This document shows positions 1 through 6,845 of a DNA stretch of 33,834 nucleotides, one piece after another. The DNA is taken from assembly GCA_029573235.1 (NCBI GenBank), contig JAKQGX010000013.1:1-33834 (forward strand). The letters run 5' to 3'. The stretch is from Bacteroidota bacterium. Lineage in GTDB: Bacteria > Bacteroidota > Bacteroidia > Chitinophagales > Chitinophagaceae. The notes beneath the pieces are model-generated. The model had not been told where the DNA came from. It saw nothing but the letters and a program-made list of their open reading frames with translations, and ran no database searches. The translations under genes and the position numbers were made by a program. Numbering within the stretch: position 1 is the first letter of the stretch; each line of letters opens with the position of its first letter.

Positions 1-579
1 GCTACTTTGGCAAATGAAGAAGCATTGCCCGTTAACCAGCGAGATGCAAACGGAAGAAAACAAGGGCTTTGGTATTTTTCTACTCCTGCCAGAATGGGAG
101 AGTCTGGCACTGTAACTTTTGGCAATTTCATTGATGGAAAACGAAACGGTGTTTGGTATAAATTAGAAAAGTTTACAGAAAATCCTATTTCTATAGAAAC
201 ATACAAGGATGGAATGCTACATGGGGAAGCACAATATTTTGAAGAAGGAAAACTCTATTGTGTTGGTAGCTATAGAGCCTTTAATCCACAACAATCTTTT
301 GACACTTTTGTAATTGTAGATCCGGTTTCTCAGTTGGAACGATATAAAGCCGTTGAAAATGAAAGTGGAGCGATGCGACAAGGCTATTGGCGCTATTATG
401 ATGTCGAAACCGGCTATTTGATTCGTGAAGAAGAATACAATGCCGGAGAACTTTTATATCGAAAGGACTTTACTACTACAGCATACAAAGCATCTACCAA
501 AGATATACCGCTTGAATACCCTCATGATAAATCGAAACGCTATGCGCCGCCTGTAAAGAAGCGTTCTTTTACAAAATAG
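1..579 (+). CDS. MORN-repeat (YwqK-like) protein, 5' truncated by window edge
   Basis: The frame is open from base 1 with no stop, so the gene starts outside the window; the in-frame TTG at 7 is probably not the start. The visible 190 or so residues hold four copies of the MORN-type pattern: GRKQGLWYF, GKRNGVWY, GMLHGEAQYF and GAMRQGYWRYY. Proteins of this class in Bacteroidota are usually secreted or membrane-attached and form a single-stranded beta-meander; their molecular role is mostly unknown. The C-terminus (last 35 residues) is basic and lacks the repeat. A strong hairpin with a T tract follows the stop, so the gene ends its transcription unit. Family call is good, function open. Confidence 0.75.
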   Translation, partial: ATLANEEALPVNQRDANGRKQGLWYFSTPARMGESGTVTFGNFIDGKRNGVWYKLEKFTENPISIETYKDGMLHGEAQYFEEGKLYCVGSYRAFNPQQSFDTFVIVDPVSQLERYKAVENESGAMRQGYWRYYDVETGYLIREEEYNAGELLYRKDFTTTAYKASTKDIPLEYPHDKSKRYAPPVKKRSFTK

Positions 580-587
580 CCAATAAC

Positions 588-639
588 GTTGTCGCTTCTA
601 ATGAAGCGATAGCAACCAAGCGTTGGTCGTTACTTTTTT
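588..639 (+). terminator. Tandem hairpin terminator after MORN gene
   Basis: A stem of TCGCTTC/GAAGCGA around a TAAT loop (592-609) is extended by GTTG (588-591) pairing with CAAC (613-616) across a TAG bulge. A second hairpin, ACCAA-gcg-TTGGT (615-627), overlaps its base by two nucleotides and is followed by six T residues (634-639). The last stem plus T tract is the likely intrinsic terminator. Confidence 0.6.
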
Positions 640-759
640 GTATGGATAATGGACATTACTACCAGCCGTTTTTTAGCTTTTAAAAAAAATACTCTAATAA
701 TGCTATTATTATTCCTTGAACTTTTATACCTTACCCCGTAAAATTTTTTTTAAATAGAG

Positions 760-1266
760 ATGAGAAATTTACTTTTTGTTGCGGTAATGTCAATGATGCT
801 CTTTTCTTGTGATAAAGACAAGGATCCTATTCCACAATTTAGAACGCCAAGCTGTACTGATACAACGGACGATGGACAGTTTGAAGCATTTACCGAGCCA
901 GAAGCACATGAGTTTCTACGTTTTTATCAATCGGTACCGGACTCTGCTGATAACAGTGCACTATCTTATGTAGGCATCTCCTCTCATATTTTATACAACA
1001 ATAGTATTGCCTACGATCCTGTTTTTAAATACAAACAAAATCGTCCCACTAACTTGGTAATATATATGCCTATCGGCGGTCCGGAAAAGTATTTTTCATG
1101 GGTTCGTAACAACGATAATATCACAGATACCGCTACTGTAGCTATTTTTAATGCCCGTAGCCTAAGCTTGTCTGAAGGTTGCTATCGCTTATATTACGTT
1201 TTCGCAGATAGTGCTTTTGGCAAGGTGTTGAACAAAGGCCATATGGATATAGAAGTACGTCGATAA
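760..1266 (+). CDS. Putative lipoprotein of unknown function
   Basis: 168 residues beginning with a classic lipoprotein signal (MRNLLFVAVMSMMLFSC): a short hydrophobic stretch ending in the lipobox LFSC, with Cys17 as the lipidated residue, followed by DKDKD, a charged spacer typical of surface or outer-membrane lipoproteins in Bacteroidota. The mature part has two further cysteines (CTDTTDDG and EGCYRLYY) that could form a disulfide. The C-terminal half (NLVIYMPIGG, GCYRLYYVFAD, HMDIEV) alternates like a beta-sandwich. I do not recognise a named family. The gene stands alone between two hairpins (588-639 and 1274-1293), so it is probably monocistronic. Start chosen at the ATG that begins the signal peptide. 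Confidence 0.7.
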   Translation: MRNLLFVAVMSMMLFSCDKDKDPIPQFRTPSCTDTTDDGQFEAFTEPEAHEFLRFYQSVPDSADNSALSYVGISSHILYNNSIAYDPVFKYKQNRPTNLVIYMPIGGPEKYFSWVRNNDNITDTATVAIFNARSLSLSEGCYRLYYVFADSAFGKVLNKGHMDIEVRR

Positions 1267-1273
1267 TTTTTGG

Positions 1274-1293
1274 GAAGTAACACTTGTTACTTC
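1274..1293 (+). terminator. Perfect hairpin downstream of lipoprotein gene
   Basis: GAAGTAAC and GTTACTTC form a perfect 8-bp stem around an ACTT loop, 7 bases after the stop codon. A T run lies before rather than after it, so it may end or stabilise the transcript rather than act as a strong intrinsic terminator. Confidence 0.45.
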
Positions 1294-1415
1294 GTATTCT
1301 TAAATAGGCGTACCCACTTAGATTCTTTTTATCATCTTACTCCTTGTCGGTGATAAAAGTCACAAAACTGTCTAGAAAAGTATGACAATAAACATGGATT
1401 TTCCATTTGCTTTGC

Positions 1416-1423
1416 TACTTTTG
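1416..1423 (+). promoter_or_regulatory. Bacteroidota -7 box upstream of the oxidase operon
   Basis: TACTTTTG matches the Bacteroidota sigma-factor -7 consensus TAnnTTTG. It lies 35 bases before the heme o synthase ATG, leaving a leader of about 25-30 bases. No clean TTG was found at the ideal upstream spacing, so the call rests on the -7 box and its position. Confidence 0.5.
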
Positions 1424-1458
1424 TAACTCTTTTCAATTTCCAACAATCAGCGCAAAGA

Positions 1459-2370
1459 ATGTTGCAACAAGAGCCGATAGTTAAAGCTAAAGATTCCATG
1501 TTTATTTTTAACCGTATTCGAGATTTTGGACTTCTTATGAAACCCAATCTCAGTACAATGGTGGTATTTTCTAGCGTAGTGGGTTATTTGTTGGCGCCGG
1601 GTGTACAGTTTGTTTGGCGGGAAGTCATCCTCTTATTTTTAGGTGGTATGTTGGTAACCGGAGGGGCAAATACCATCAATCAAATACTCGAAAAAGATTC
1701 GGATAAATATATGCGTCGCACCATGCGTCGCCCTTTGCCCGATGGGCGTATGGACACCAAAGAAGCATGGATATTTGCCATCCTCACCGGCATGGCAGGC
1801 GTATTTTTGCTCGGATACTTTTTTAATGTTACCACAGGGGTGCTGAGTTTCGTTTCAATGCTATTATACGCATTTGCCTATACCCCCATGAAGAAAATTA
1901 GCCCCATTGCCGTTTTTGTTGGAGCAATTCCCGGAGCTTTCCCGCCACTAATCGGTTGGGTAGCAGCAACCAATTCTTTGAGTTTTGATAATGCCGGAGG
2001 ATGGGTATTGTTTTTTATCCAATTTTTTTGGCAGTTCCCCCATTTTTGGGCTATTGCTTGGGTCGGTTTTGAAGACTATAGCAAAGCCGGTATTTATTTA
2101 CTGCCTTCCCGAGAAGGTAAAACAAAATTTACCGGTTTACAATGTATGTTGTATTGCATTCCGTTGATTCCGTTGGCAATTTTGGCAAATGAAATAAAAA
2201 TGAGTGGATATATAGGCATGGCTATGGCTATTGCCTGTGGAATTGCCTATTTTATTGCCGCAGTATTATTTTTTAAACACAACGATCATAAGTCAGCTAA
2301 ACGACTCATGTTTACCTCGTTTATTTATTTACCGGTAGTGTTACTGGCACTGTTGATTGATAAAATATAA
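1459..2370 (+). CDS. cyoE: Protoheme IX farnesyltransferase (heme o synthase)
   Basis: A 303-residue polytopic membrane prenyltransferase of the UbiA superfamily that joins farnesyl diphosphate to heme b to give heme o, the precursor of the heme a used by the oxidase encoded downstream. The diagnostic first Asp-rich loop is at residues 71-94 (NTINQILEKDSDKYMRR followed by TMRRPLP), just where CyoE/CtaB proteins have it. The second polar loop with FFWQFPHFWAIAW and EDYSKAGIYLLP is also typical. About eight to nine hydrophobic segments follow. Start taken at the ATG 35 bases after a -7 box; an internal ATG at 1498 would also keep all conserved parts. First gene of an operon of seven; the next gene begins 18 bases after its stop. 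Confidence 0.95.
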   Translation: MLQQEPIVKAKDSMFIFNRIRDFGLLMKPNLSTMVVFSSVVGYLLAPGVQFVWREVILLFLGGMLVTGGANTINQILEKDSDKYMRRTMRRPLPDGRMDTKEAWIFAILTGMAGVFLLGYFFNVTTGVLSFVSMLLYAFAYTPMKKISPIAVFVGAIPGAFPPLIGWVAATNSLSFDNAGGWVLFFIQFFWQFPHFWAIAWVGFEDYSKAGIYLLPSREGKTKFTGLQCMLYCIPLIPLAILANEIKMSGYIGMAMAIACGIAYFIAAVLFFKHNDHKSAKRLMFTSFIYLPVVLLALLIDKI

Positions 2371-2388
2371 ATTTAGTTATTGCATATT

Positions 2389-3021
2389 ATGGAAGTTACG
2401 GCGCAGAGAAGAACGGTTCACCCTCAAAAGTTTGCATTGTGGATTGCCCTAAGCAGCATCGTTATGATGTTTGCAGGCTTTACCAGTGCCTATGTAGTAA
2501 AAGAATCGCAGGGAAATTGGCGTTCCTTTCATTTGCCGGGTATATTTTGGGTATCTACTTTTGTGATAGTTGCCAGTAGCGTTACTATTGCCTTGGGGAT
2601 AAGGGCATTTAAACAAAGAGCAATTCCCAGATTCAGAACCTTAATATTGCTAACGCTTTTGTTGGGAATATTGTTTGGAATGCTACAGTTTGTAGGCTTT
2701 TACCAACTCTATCATCAACCTCAAACCGTAGTATATGATGGTGCCGTACAGTTTGTAAAAGAAAATGGTGCACAAAGAGAAAATAGCTACCCTGTAAAAG
2801 TGAATGGGAACCCAAGTGAGTCTTTTTTATTTGTCATTGCAGGCATGCACTTACTACATATTCTTGGTGGTGTCGTAGCATTGGCTATCGTATATTTCAG
2901 AGCATATCGCCGTAAGATAAAGGAATACAGCGCTACCGGATTGGAAATGGTAGGTACTTATTGGCATTTTGTCGATGCATTATGGATATATTTATTTGTA
3001 TTCTTTCTCGCTTATCAATAA
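2389..3021 (+). CDS. Cytochrome c oxidase subunit III family protein (first copy)
   Basis: 210 residues with five predicted membrane helices. It belongs to the heme-copper oxidase subunit III family: a first helix ending in FTSAYVV, a central LLHILGGVVALAIVYF helix, and the family signature at the C-terminus, TYWHFVDALWIYLFVFFL. The ATG at 2389 is preferred over the in-frame TTG at 2380. Compared with the second copy downstream it carries a loop between helices (roughly residues 105-140, TVVYDGAVQFVKENG) likely to face the periplasm. Subunit III stabilises the catalytic core and may supply protons and oxygen. Paired subunit III genes of this sort are usual in Bacteroidota oxidase operons. The genes for subunits I and II are not in the window. 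Confidence 0.9.
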   Translation: MEVTAQRRTVHPQKFALWIALSSIVMMFAGFTSAYVVKESQGNWRSFHLPGIFWVSTFVIVASSVTIALGIRAFKQRAIPRFRTLILLTLLLGILFGMLQFVGFYQLYHQPQTVVYDGAVQFVKENGAQRENSYPVKVNGNPSESFLFVIAGMHLLHILGGVVALAIVYFRAYRRKIKEYSATGLEMVGTYWHFVDALWIYLFVFFLAYQ

Positions 3022-3065
3022 AAACTTTTTAAAATTTACAGTCAATTTACTTCTTTTACAATTAT

Positions 3066-3818
3066 ATGACACAACAACCTACAGCAACAGTATCAGCAGA
3101 AAATAATGCATGGCAAGGAGGGCGCTCGCCTTTCAATGTGAGTTATGGAAAAATGATGATGTGGATTTTCCTTCTTTCTGATGCATTTACTTTCGGAGCG
3201 TTCCTTATTTCGTATGGTTCTACACGTTTCTTTAGCACCGTTTGGCCAGACCCCAATAAGGTTTTCCACTCATTCCCCTTTATGGGAGAAGCCAACCTTC
3301 CGCTCTTATTTGTAAGTTTAATGACCTTTATCCTCATCATGAGTTCGGTAACGATGGTGTTAGCGGTACATGCCGGACACTATGGCGATAGAGCTGGTGT
3401 TACCAAATGGTTGTTGTGGACTATTTTAGGCGGTATTTGTTTCTTAGGTTGCCAGGCATGGGAATGGACACACTTACATCATCAAGGTGCTTGGTGGGGT
3501 TCTTTTACGGATGCCAGCACTCCCATTGAAACGATCAAGCATTTCTTTAATGCAAAAGCTACTTCGCACGCCACTTTTGCCACGGGTGCCGGGTTGCAAG
3601 CCAGCCACGATTTTTATAATTACTTCTTTACCATCACCGGTTTCCACGGTGGGCACGTATTGAGTGGTATTGTACTTTTATCAATTGCATTGGTCAATAC
3701 GGTGAATGGCACTTACGAAAAACGTGGACACTACGAAATGGTAGAAAAAATAGGATTGTATTGGCACTTTGTAGATTTGGTTTGGGTATTCGTATTCACT
3801 TGTTTCTACCTACTTTAA
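3066..3818 (+). CDS. Cytochrome c oxidase subunit III (second copy)
   Basis: 250 residues, closer to the canonical subunit III than its upstream neighbour. It has the LSDAFTFGAFLISY first helix, the GCQAWEWTHL segment, the FFTITGFHGGHVLSGIVLL helix and the terminal YWHFVDLVWVFVFTCFYLL signature. A soluble loop between helices (roughly residues 140-185) is rich in aromatic residues and histidines. It is 44 bases from the first subunit III gene and 47 from subunit IV, with no terminator between them, so all are likely co-transcribed. The enzyme is a terminal oxidase in the cytoplasmic membrane that reduces oxygen to water. Confidence 0.93.
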   Translation: MTQQPTATVSAENNAWQGGRSPFNVSYGKMMMWIFLLSDAFTFGAFLISYGSTRFFSTVWPDPNKVFHSFPFMGEANLPLLFVSLMTFILIMSSVTMVLAVHAGHYGDRAGVTKWLLWTILGGICFLGCQAWEWTHLHHQGAWWGSFTDASTPIETIKHFFNAKATSHATFATGAGLQASHDFYNYFFTITGFHGGHVLSGIVLLSIALVNTVNGTYEKRGHYEMVEKIGLYWHFVDLVWVFVFTCFYLL

Positions 3819-3865
3819 TTCTCCATTTCATTAATAGTATTATATAAAAAATAAACAGCATAATT

Positions 3866-4285
3866 ATGTCTCATCATCATAACGATAGCAATCTACATTA
3901 TTACGAAGGCGACCAATCCAAACTGTATTCCGGTGTTTTAAACCACCATTTTAATCAAGATGTAAAATCTGCCGAAAGCAAAAAACAAATCGGGAGAATT
4001 TGGAAAGTATTTTGGATTCTACTGGTTGTTACCGTGGCAGAAGTTATCATGGGTATGTTCTTTAGCCATCACATGCCATCGTGGTTAGTAGCTACTATGT
4101 TCTTGGCATTAACCATTTTGAAAGCGGGTTATATTGTTTCCGTATTCATGCACTTGGGTGATGAAGTGAAAGACTTTATCATGATGATACTCGTGCCTTT
4201 AATGTTCTTTATTTGGTTCATTATTGCTTTCTTGGCGGATGGTAGTTTTTGGTTGTTCATGAATACGAACACTCCCGTTAAGTAA
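3866..4285 (+). CDS. Prokaryotic cytochrome c oxidase subunit IV
   Basis: 139 residues with a soluble His-rich N-terminus (MSHHHNDSNLHYYEGDQ) and three membrane helices (IWKVFWILLVVTVAEVIMG; ATMFLALTILKAGYIVSVFMHL; DFIMMILVPLMFFIWFIIAFL). The layout, with an AEVIxG first helix and a KAxYIVxxFMHLG second helix, is that of the COX4_pro/CyoD-like family, a small accessory subunit thought to help oxidase assembly and copper-site formation. The His-rich head could bind metal, which is only an inference. It sits in the expected operon position after subunit III. Confidence 0.88.
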   Translation: MSHHHNDSNLHYYEGDQSKLYSGVLNHHFNQDVKSAESKKQIGRIWKVFWILLVVTVAEVIMGMFFSHHMPSWLVATMFLALTILKAGYIVSVFMHLGDEVKDFIMMILVPLMFFIWFIIAFLADGSFWLFMNTNTPVK

Positions 4286-4307
4286 GTACATTCTTTAGAG
4301 CCAATAA

Positions 4308-5000
4308 ATGAATCAAAACAAAAAGAAAAACAAACGTTTTTTAGTGGGTTTAGCGGTGGCATTTTTGCTGCCGCTATCTTTTTACTTCGTCATGAAATCG
4401 TTGGGAGATAGCACGATTCACATGCCGCTACGCTACCGACTGGATAAGGTAGAGAAGGGCGATTCGATATTCCATCAAGTGAAAGATATCTCTTTGGTGA
4501 ATCAACTGGGGGTACCAGTGTCATTAAACAACGACCTGAAAGGGAAAATCATTATCATTGATTTTATTTTTACCACTTGTCCATCCATTTGCCCAAGGCT
4601 GACAAGCAACTTGAAAGTATTACATACCGCTTTTCGCAAGCGACCTAAGCGAGGTATTGGTTTAGATGAGTTGGTGCAACTCGTTTCGATTACAGTTAAC
4701 CCCACCGTGGATTCTTTTCCTCGTTTGCGTCACTACGCCGATTCGTACGGTGTGAATCATGATAAATGGTGGTTTCTTACCGGTGATAAAGGGGCTATTT
4801 ATGACTTTGCCAGAAATGAACTTGGCTTGTCGGTTCAGCCGGGTGATGGTGATGAAAACGATATCATCCATTCACAAAAGTTGATTGTACTGGACGCTGA
4901 TAGATATATCAGAGGCTACTATGATGGGTTAGATACGGCTGCCGTCAGCAAATGTGCTTATGATGTATCCTTATTGACAATGGAGAAAAAGAAAAAATAG
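4308..5000 (+). CDS. SCO1/SenC family copper chaperone
   Basis: 230 residues: an N-terminal membrane anchor (FLVGLAVAFLLPLSFYFVM, residues 11-29) and a periplasmic thioredoxin-like domain. The copper-binding set is intact: Cys91 and Cys95 in TTCPSICPRL, and His188 in DIIHSQK. SCO proteins bind copper through these residues and deliver it to, or reduce, the CuA site of oxidase subunit II. The gene lies 22 bases after subunit IV and only 6 bases before the DUF420 gene, consistent with one assembly operon. A basic tail (MEKKKK) ends the protein. Confidence 0.93.
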   Translation: MNQNKKKNKRFLVGLAVAFLLPLSFYFVMKSLGDSTIHMPLRYRLDKVEKGDSIFHQVKDISLVNQLGVPVSLNNDLKGKIIIIDFIFTTCPSICPRLTSNLKVLHTAFRKRPKRGIGLDELVQLVSITVNPTVDSFPRLRHYADSYGVNHDKWWFLTGDKGAIYDFARNELGLSVQPGDGDENDIIHSQKLIVLDADRYIRGYYDGLDTAAVSKCAYDVSLLTMEKKKK

Positions 5001-5006
5001 ATTGCC

Positions 5007-5552
5007 ATGAATTTGAAACCGGTTCTAAAAAAAAACGACAAACAAGCAAGACTGCTGATTATTACTATTTCGTTCACCGTATTTGCTGCCATTGTCCTGC
5101 TTTCGAAGGTAAAGTGGGAAGTCGATTTGGGATTTGACGTACATATTTTTGCTTTGATAAATGCCGTTATCAACTCAATGGTGAGCCTCTTGTTGATTGC
5201 AGGGTTTATAGCCGTAAAAAACAAAAATTTTGTAGCACACAAAAAGATAATGCTTGCCGCTATAATGCTTTCCGTAGCTTTTTTAATCTCTTATATCACG
5301 CATCATTTGCTTTCGGGAGATACTAAATTTGGAGGAGTAGGGAACATCCGGTATTTCTATTTCTTCATACTGATTACACATATTTTCTTAGCAGCCATTA
5401 TCCTACCTTTTATATTATTTACTGCCTATCGTGCCCTAACCGGAGAATATGCCAAGCATAAAAAGATAGCTCGTTTTGCCTTCCCATTGTGGCTATATGT
5501 AAGCATTACCGGGGTTATTGTGTATTTGATGATTTCACCCTATTATCAATAA
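5007..5552 (+). CDS. DUF420 family membrane protein (CtaM-like oxidase assembly factor)
   Basis: 181 residues with five hydrophobic segments: LLIITISFTVFAAIVLL, IFALINAVINSMVSLLLIAGFIAV, IMLAAIMLSVAFLISYI, YFFILITHIFLAAIILPFILF and LWLYVSITGVIVYLMI. The conserved DUF420 histidines are visible in DVHIFALIN, VAHKKIM, ITHHLL and LITHIFLA; such residues are candidates for binding heme or copper. In Firmicutes a member (CtaM) is required for maturation of heme-copper oxidase. Its place 6 bases after SCO supports the same role here. Family assignment is firm, exact role is inferred. Confidence 0.85.
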   Translation: MNLKPVLKKNDKQARLLIITISFTVFAAIVLLSKVKWEVDLGFDVHIFALINAVINSMVSLLLIAGFIAVKNKNFVAHKKIMLAAIMLSVAFLISYITHHLLSGDTKFGGVGNIRYFYFFILITHIFLAAIILPFILFTAYRALTGEYAKHKKIARFAFPLWLYVSITGVIVYLMISPYYQ

Positions 5553-5684
5553 TAAAACGAGGCAATCATTATCTTTTGTGATGATGATGAATAGTGGTAA
5601 TGTCGTAAGTTTGCTAGCGAATAGGTTTCAAAAAATAAGCAGAATGAGCAGCCTTGTTGATTGTACCACACCATTCATAGCAGC

Positions 5685-5927
5685 ATGAAAAAGATAACAT
5701 TCCTGATCGCGTTTATAGGTATTATTTCTGTAAGTACTAGTAATGCACAAGGTTGTTCGGTATGTAGTAAAACAGCCTCTGAGTTGGGAGATGGAGCGGC
5801 AAAGGGTATGAATAAGGGCATCCTTTTTCTCGCCGTCTTACCCTTAACCATCTTGGGAACCATCGGTGTAATTTGGTGGCGCAAGCATCAACAATCATCA
5901 GAAGATGGCTCCATGGTTAATGAATAA
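5685..5927 (+). CDS. Small exported membrane protein with CxxC motif
   Basis: 80 residues. The ATG at 5685 begins a clean signal peptide (MKKITFLIAFIGIISVSTSNA); the in-frame TTG at 5661 would spoil it. After predicted cleavage the mature chain starts QGCSVCSKTASELGDGAAKG, then one membrane helix (GILFLAVLPLTILGTIGVIWWR) and a short charged tail. The two cysteines four positions apart would face the periplasm. It is not a c-type heme site because no His follows. Similar small proteins accompany oxidase or SCO genes in other Bacteroidota from memory; none has an assigned function that I know. A 132-base gap separates it from the DUF420 gene, so it could have its own promoter. Confidence 0.7.
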   Translation: MKKITFLIAFIGIISVSTSNAQGCSVCSKTASELGDGAAKGMNKGILFLAVLPLTILGTIGVIWWRKHQQSSEDGSMVNE

Positions 5928-6025
5928 TAATAGATTACCTCTACAGCAAGGTATCCTTTTTCTCATTTCGATAAGGCTATTTATTAAAAGTATTTTACGG
6001 GGCAATAGAGCGCAGTTTCTATTAG

Positions 6026-6033
6026 TACATTTG
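6026..6033 (+). promoter_or_regulatory. Bacteroidota -7 box upstream of glutathione peroxidase
   Basis: TACATTTG fits TAnnTTTG. Transcription would start near 6040, which places the in-frame GTG at 6033 upstream of the transcript start and so supports the ATG at 6057 as the real start. Confidence 0.5.
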
Positions 6034-6056
6034 TGACACTAATCGAAAAAACTGCC

Positions 6057-6617
6057 ATGAAATACATTTGGATTTTTGCAACGGTCGTTAATTTCTTTAA
6101 CCTAAGCTGTAACGCAAAAGACAGAAAGCCGCAAGATATACCCGGAAGCATTTACGACTTTAAAGTAACCGCACTTGAGGGAGGCATCATTGATTTTGCA
6201 GCGTTTAAAGGGAAGAAAATTTTGATTGTGAATACAGCATCCAAATGTGGCTACACACCGCAATACGAAGGGTTGGAAGCATTGTATAAAAAGTATAAAG
6301 ACAAGTTGATCGTTGTTGGATTTCCGGCAAACAATTTCTTGAGACAAGAGCCCGGTACTAATGAAGAAATTGCCGGATTTTGTAAAAAAAATTATGGCGT
6401 AAGTTTTCCAATGGCGGCAAAGATTTCTGTAAAAGGTAGCCATCAAGCTACTATTTACACATGGCTAACGGATAAGCAATACAATGGTTTTGAAAACAGC
6501 TCGGTGAAATGGAATTTTCAAAAATACTTGATTGACGAAAACGGAAAATTAATAGCCATTTTCTCGCCTTCAACAAAACCGGATGACGAAGCACTACTAC
6601 AAGCTATCGAAAAATAA
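6057..6617 (+). CDS. Glutathione peroxidase family protein, lipoprotein form
   Basis: 186 residues. A signal peptide with lipobox NLSC (Cys18) predicts a membrane-anchored periplasmic enzyme, unlike the usual cytosolic form. The thioredoxin-like GPx fold follows: peroxidatic Cys64 in NTASKCGYTPQYEGLE, resolving-type Cys109 in GFCKKNYGVSFPM, and Trp142-Asn143 in KWNFQKYLI. The usual catalytic Gln (FPxNQF) is replaced by Asn93 in FPANNF. Bacterial members reduce hydroperoxides, usually with thioredoxin rather than glutathione. It stands alone with its own -7 box and is followed by a hairpin at 6643. Placement after the oxidase operon may fit periplasmic peroxide defence, which is an inference. 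Confidence 0.9.
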   Translation: MKYIWIFATVVNFFNLSCNAKDRKPQDIPGSIYDFKVTALEGGIIDFAAFKGKKILIVNTASKCGYTPQYEGLEALYKKYKDKLIVVGFPANNFLRQEPGTNEEIAGFCKKNYGVSFPMAAKISVKGSHQATIYTWLTDKQYNGFENSSVKWNFQKYLIDENGKLIAIFSPSTKPDDEALLQAIEK

Positions 6618-6642
6618 TAGACCTCTTAAAAGGCACTTTGCT

Positions 6643-6670
6643 GCGGTAGCTATTGCATATTGATAGCCGC
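6643..6670 (+). terminator. Bulged hairpin after glutathione peroxidase gene
   Basis: GCGG (6643-6646) and CTAT (6650-6653) pair with ATAG (6663-6666) and CCGC (6667-6670), leaving a 3-base TAG bulge on the 5' side and a 9-base loop. No T tract follows, so it is only a possible terminator or 3'-end structure. Confidence 0.3.
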
Positions 6671-6816
6671 TACCATCACCATTGAAATAGGACGGGGCAT
6701 CATTACTTCCTTGCTTGCATGAATGTTTTTCGAATCGATGGATACAAGTTAATGGTTGCAACTATCCATCTTTTTCTTTCGATACAGCATCGAAAAAAAA
6801 CTCCACTATTATCAGC

Positions 6817-6824
6817 TATCTTTG
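6817..6824 (+). promoter_or_regulatory. Bacteroidota -7 box upstream of pheT
   Basis: TATCTTTG is a full match to TAnnTTTG, 21 bases before the pheT ATG, implying a short leader of roughly 10-15 bases. No good TTG was seen at the ideal upstream distance. Confidence 0.5.
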
Positions 6825-6845
6825 TTCAAAATATGCTAAAATAGA

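Noticed and set aside
5553-5684. Hairpin ATCA/TGAT near 5572-5590 as a terminator before the small CxxC gene
   Set aside because: The stem is only four bases long and AT-rich with a large loop, within what chance gives.
588-6670. Shared TAG bulge in the hairpins at 588 and 6643 as a repeated element
   Set aside because: The stems have unrelated sequences and the bulges are on opposite sides, so the likeness is probably accidental.
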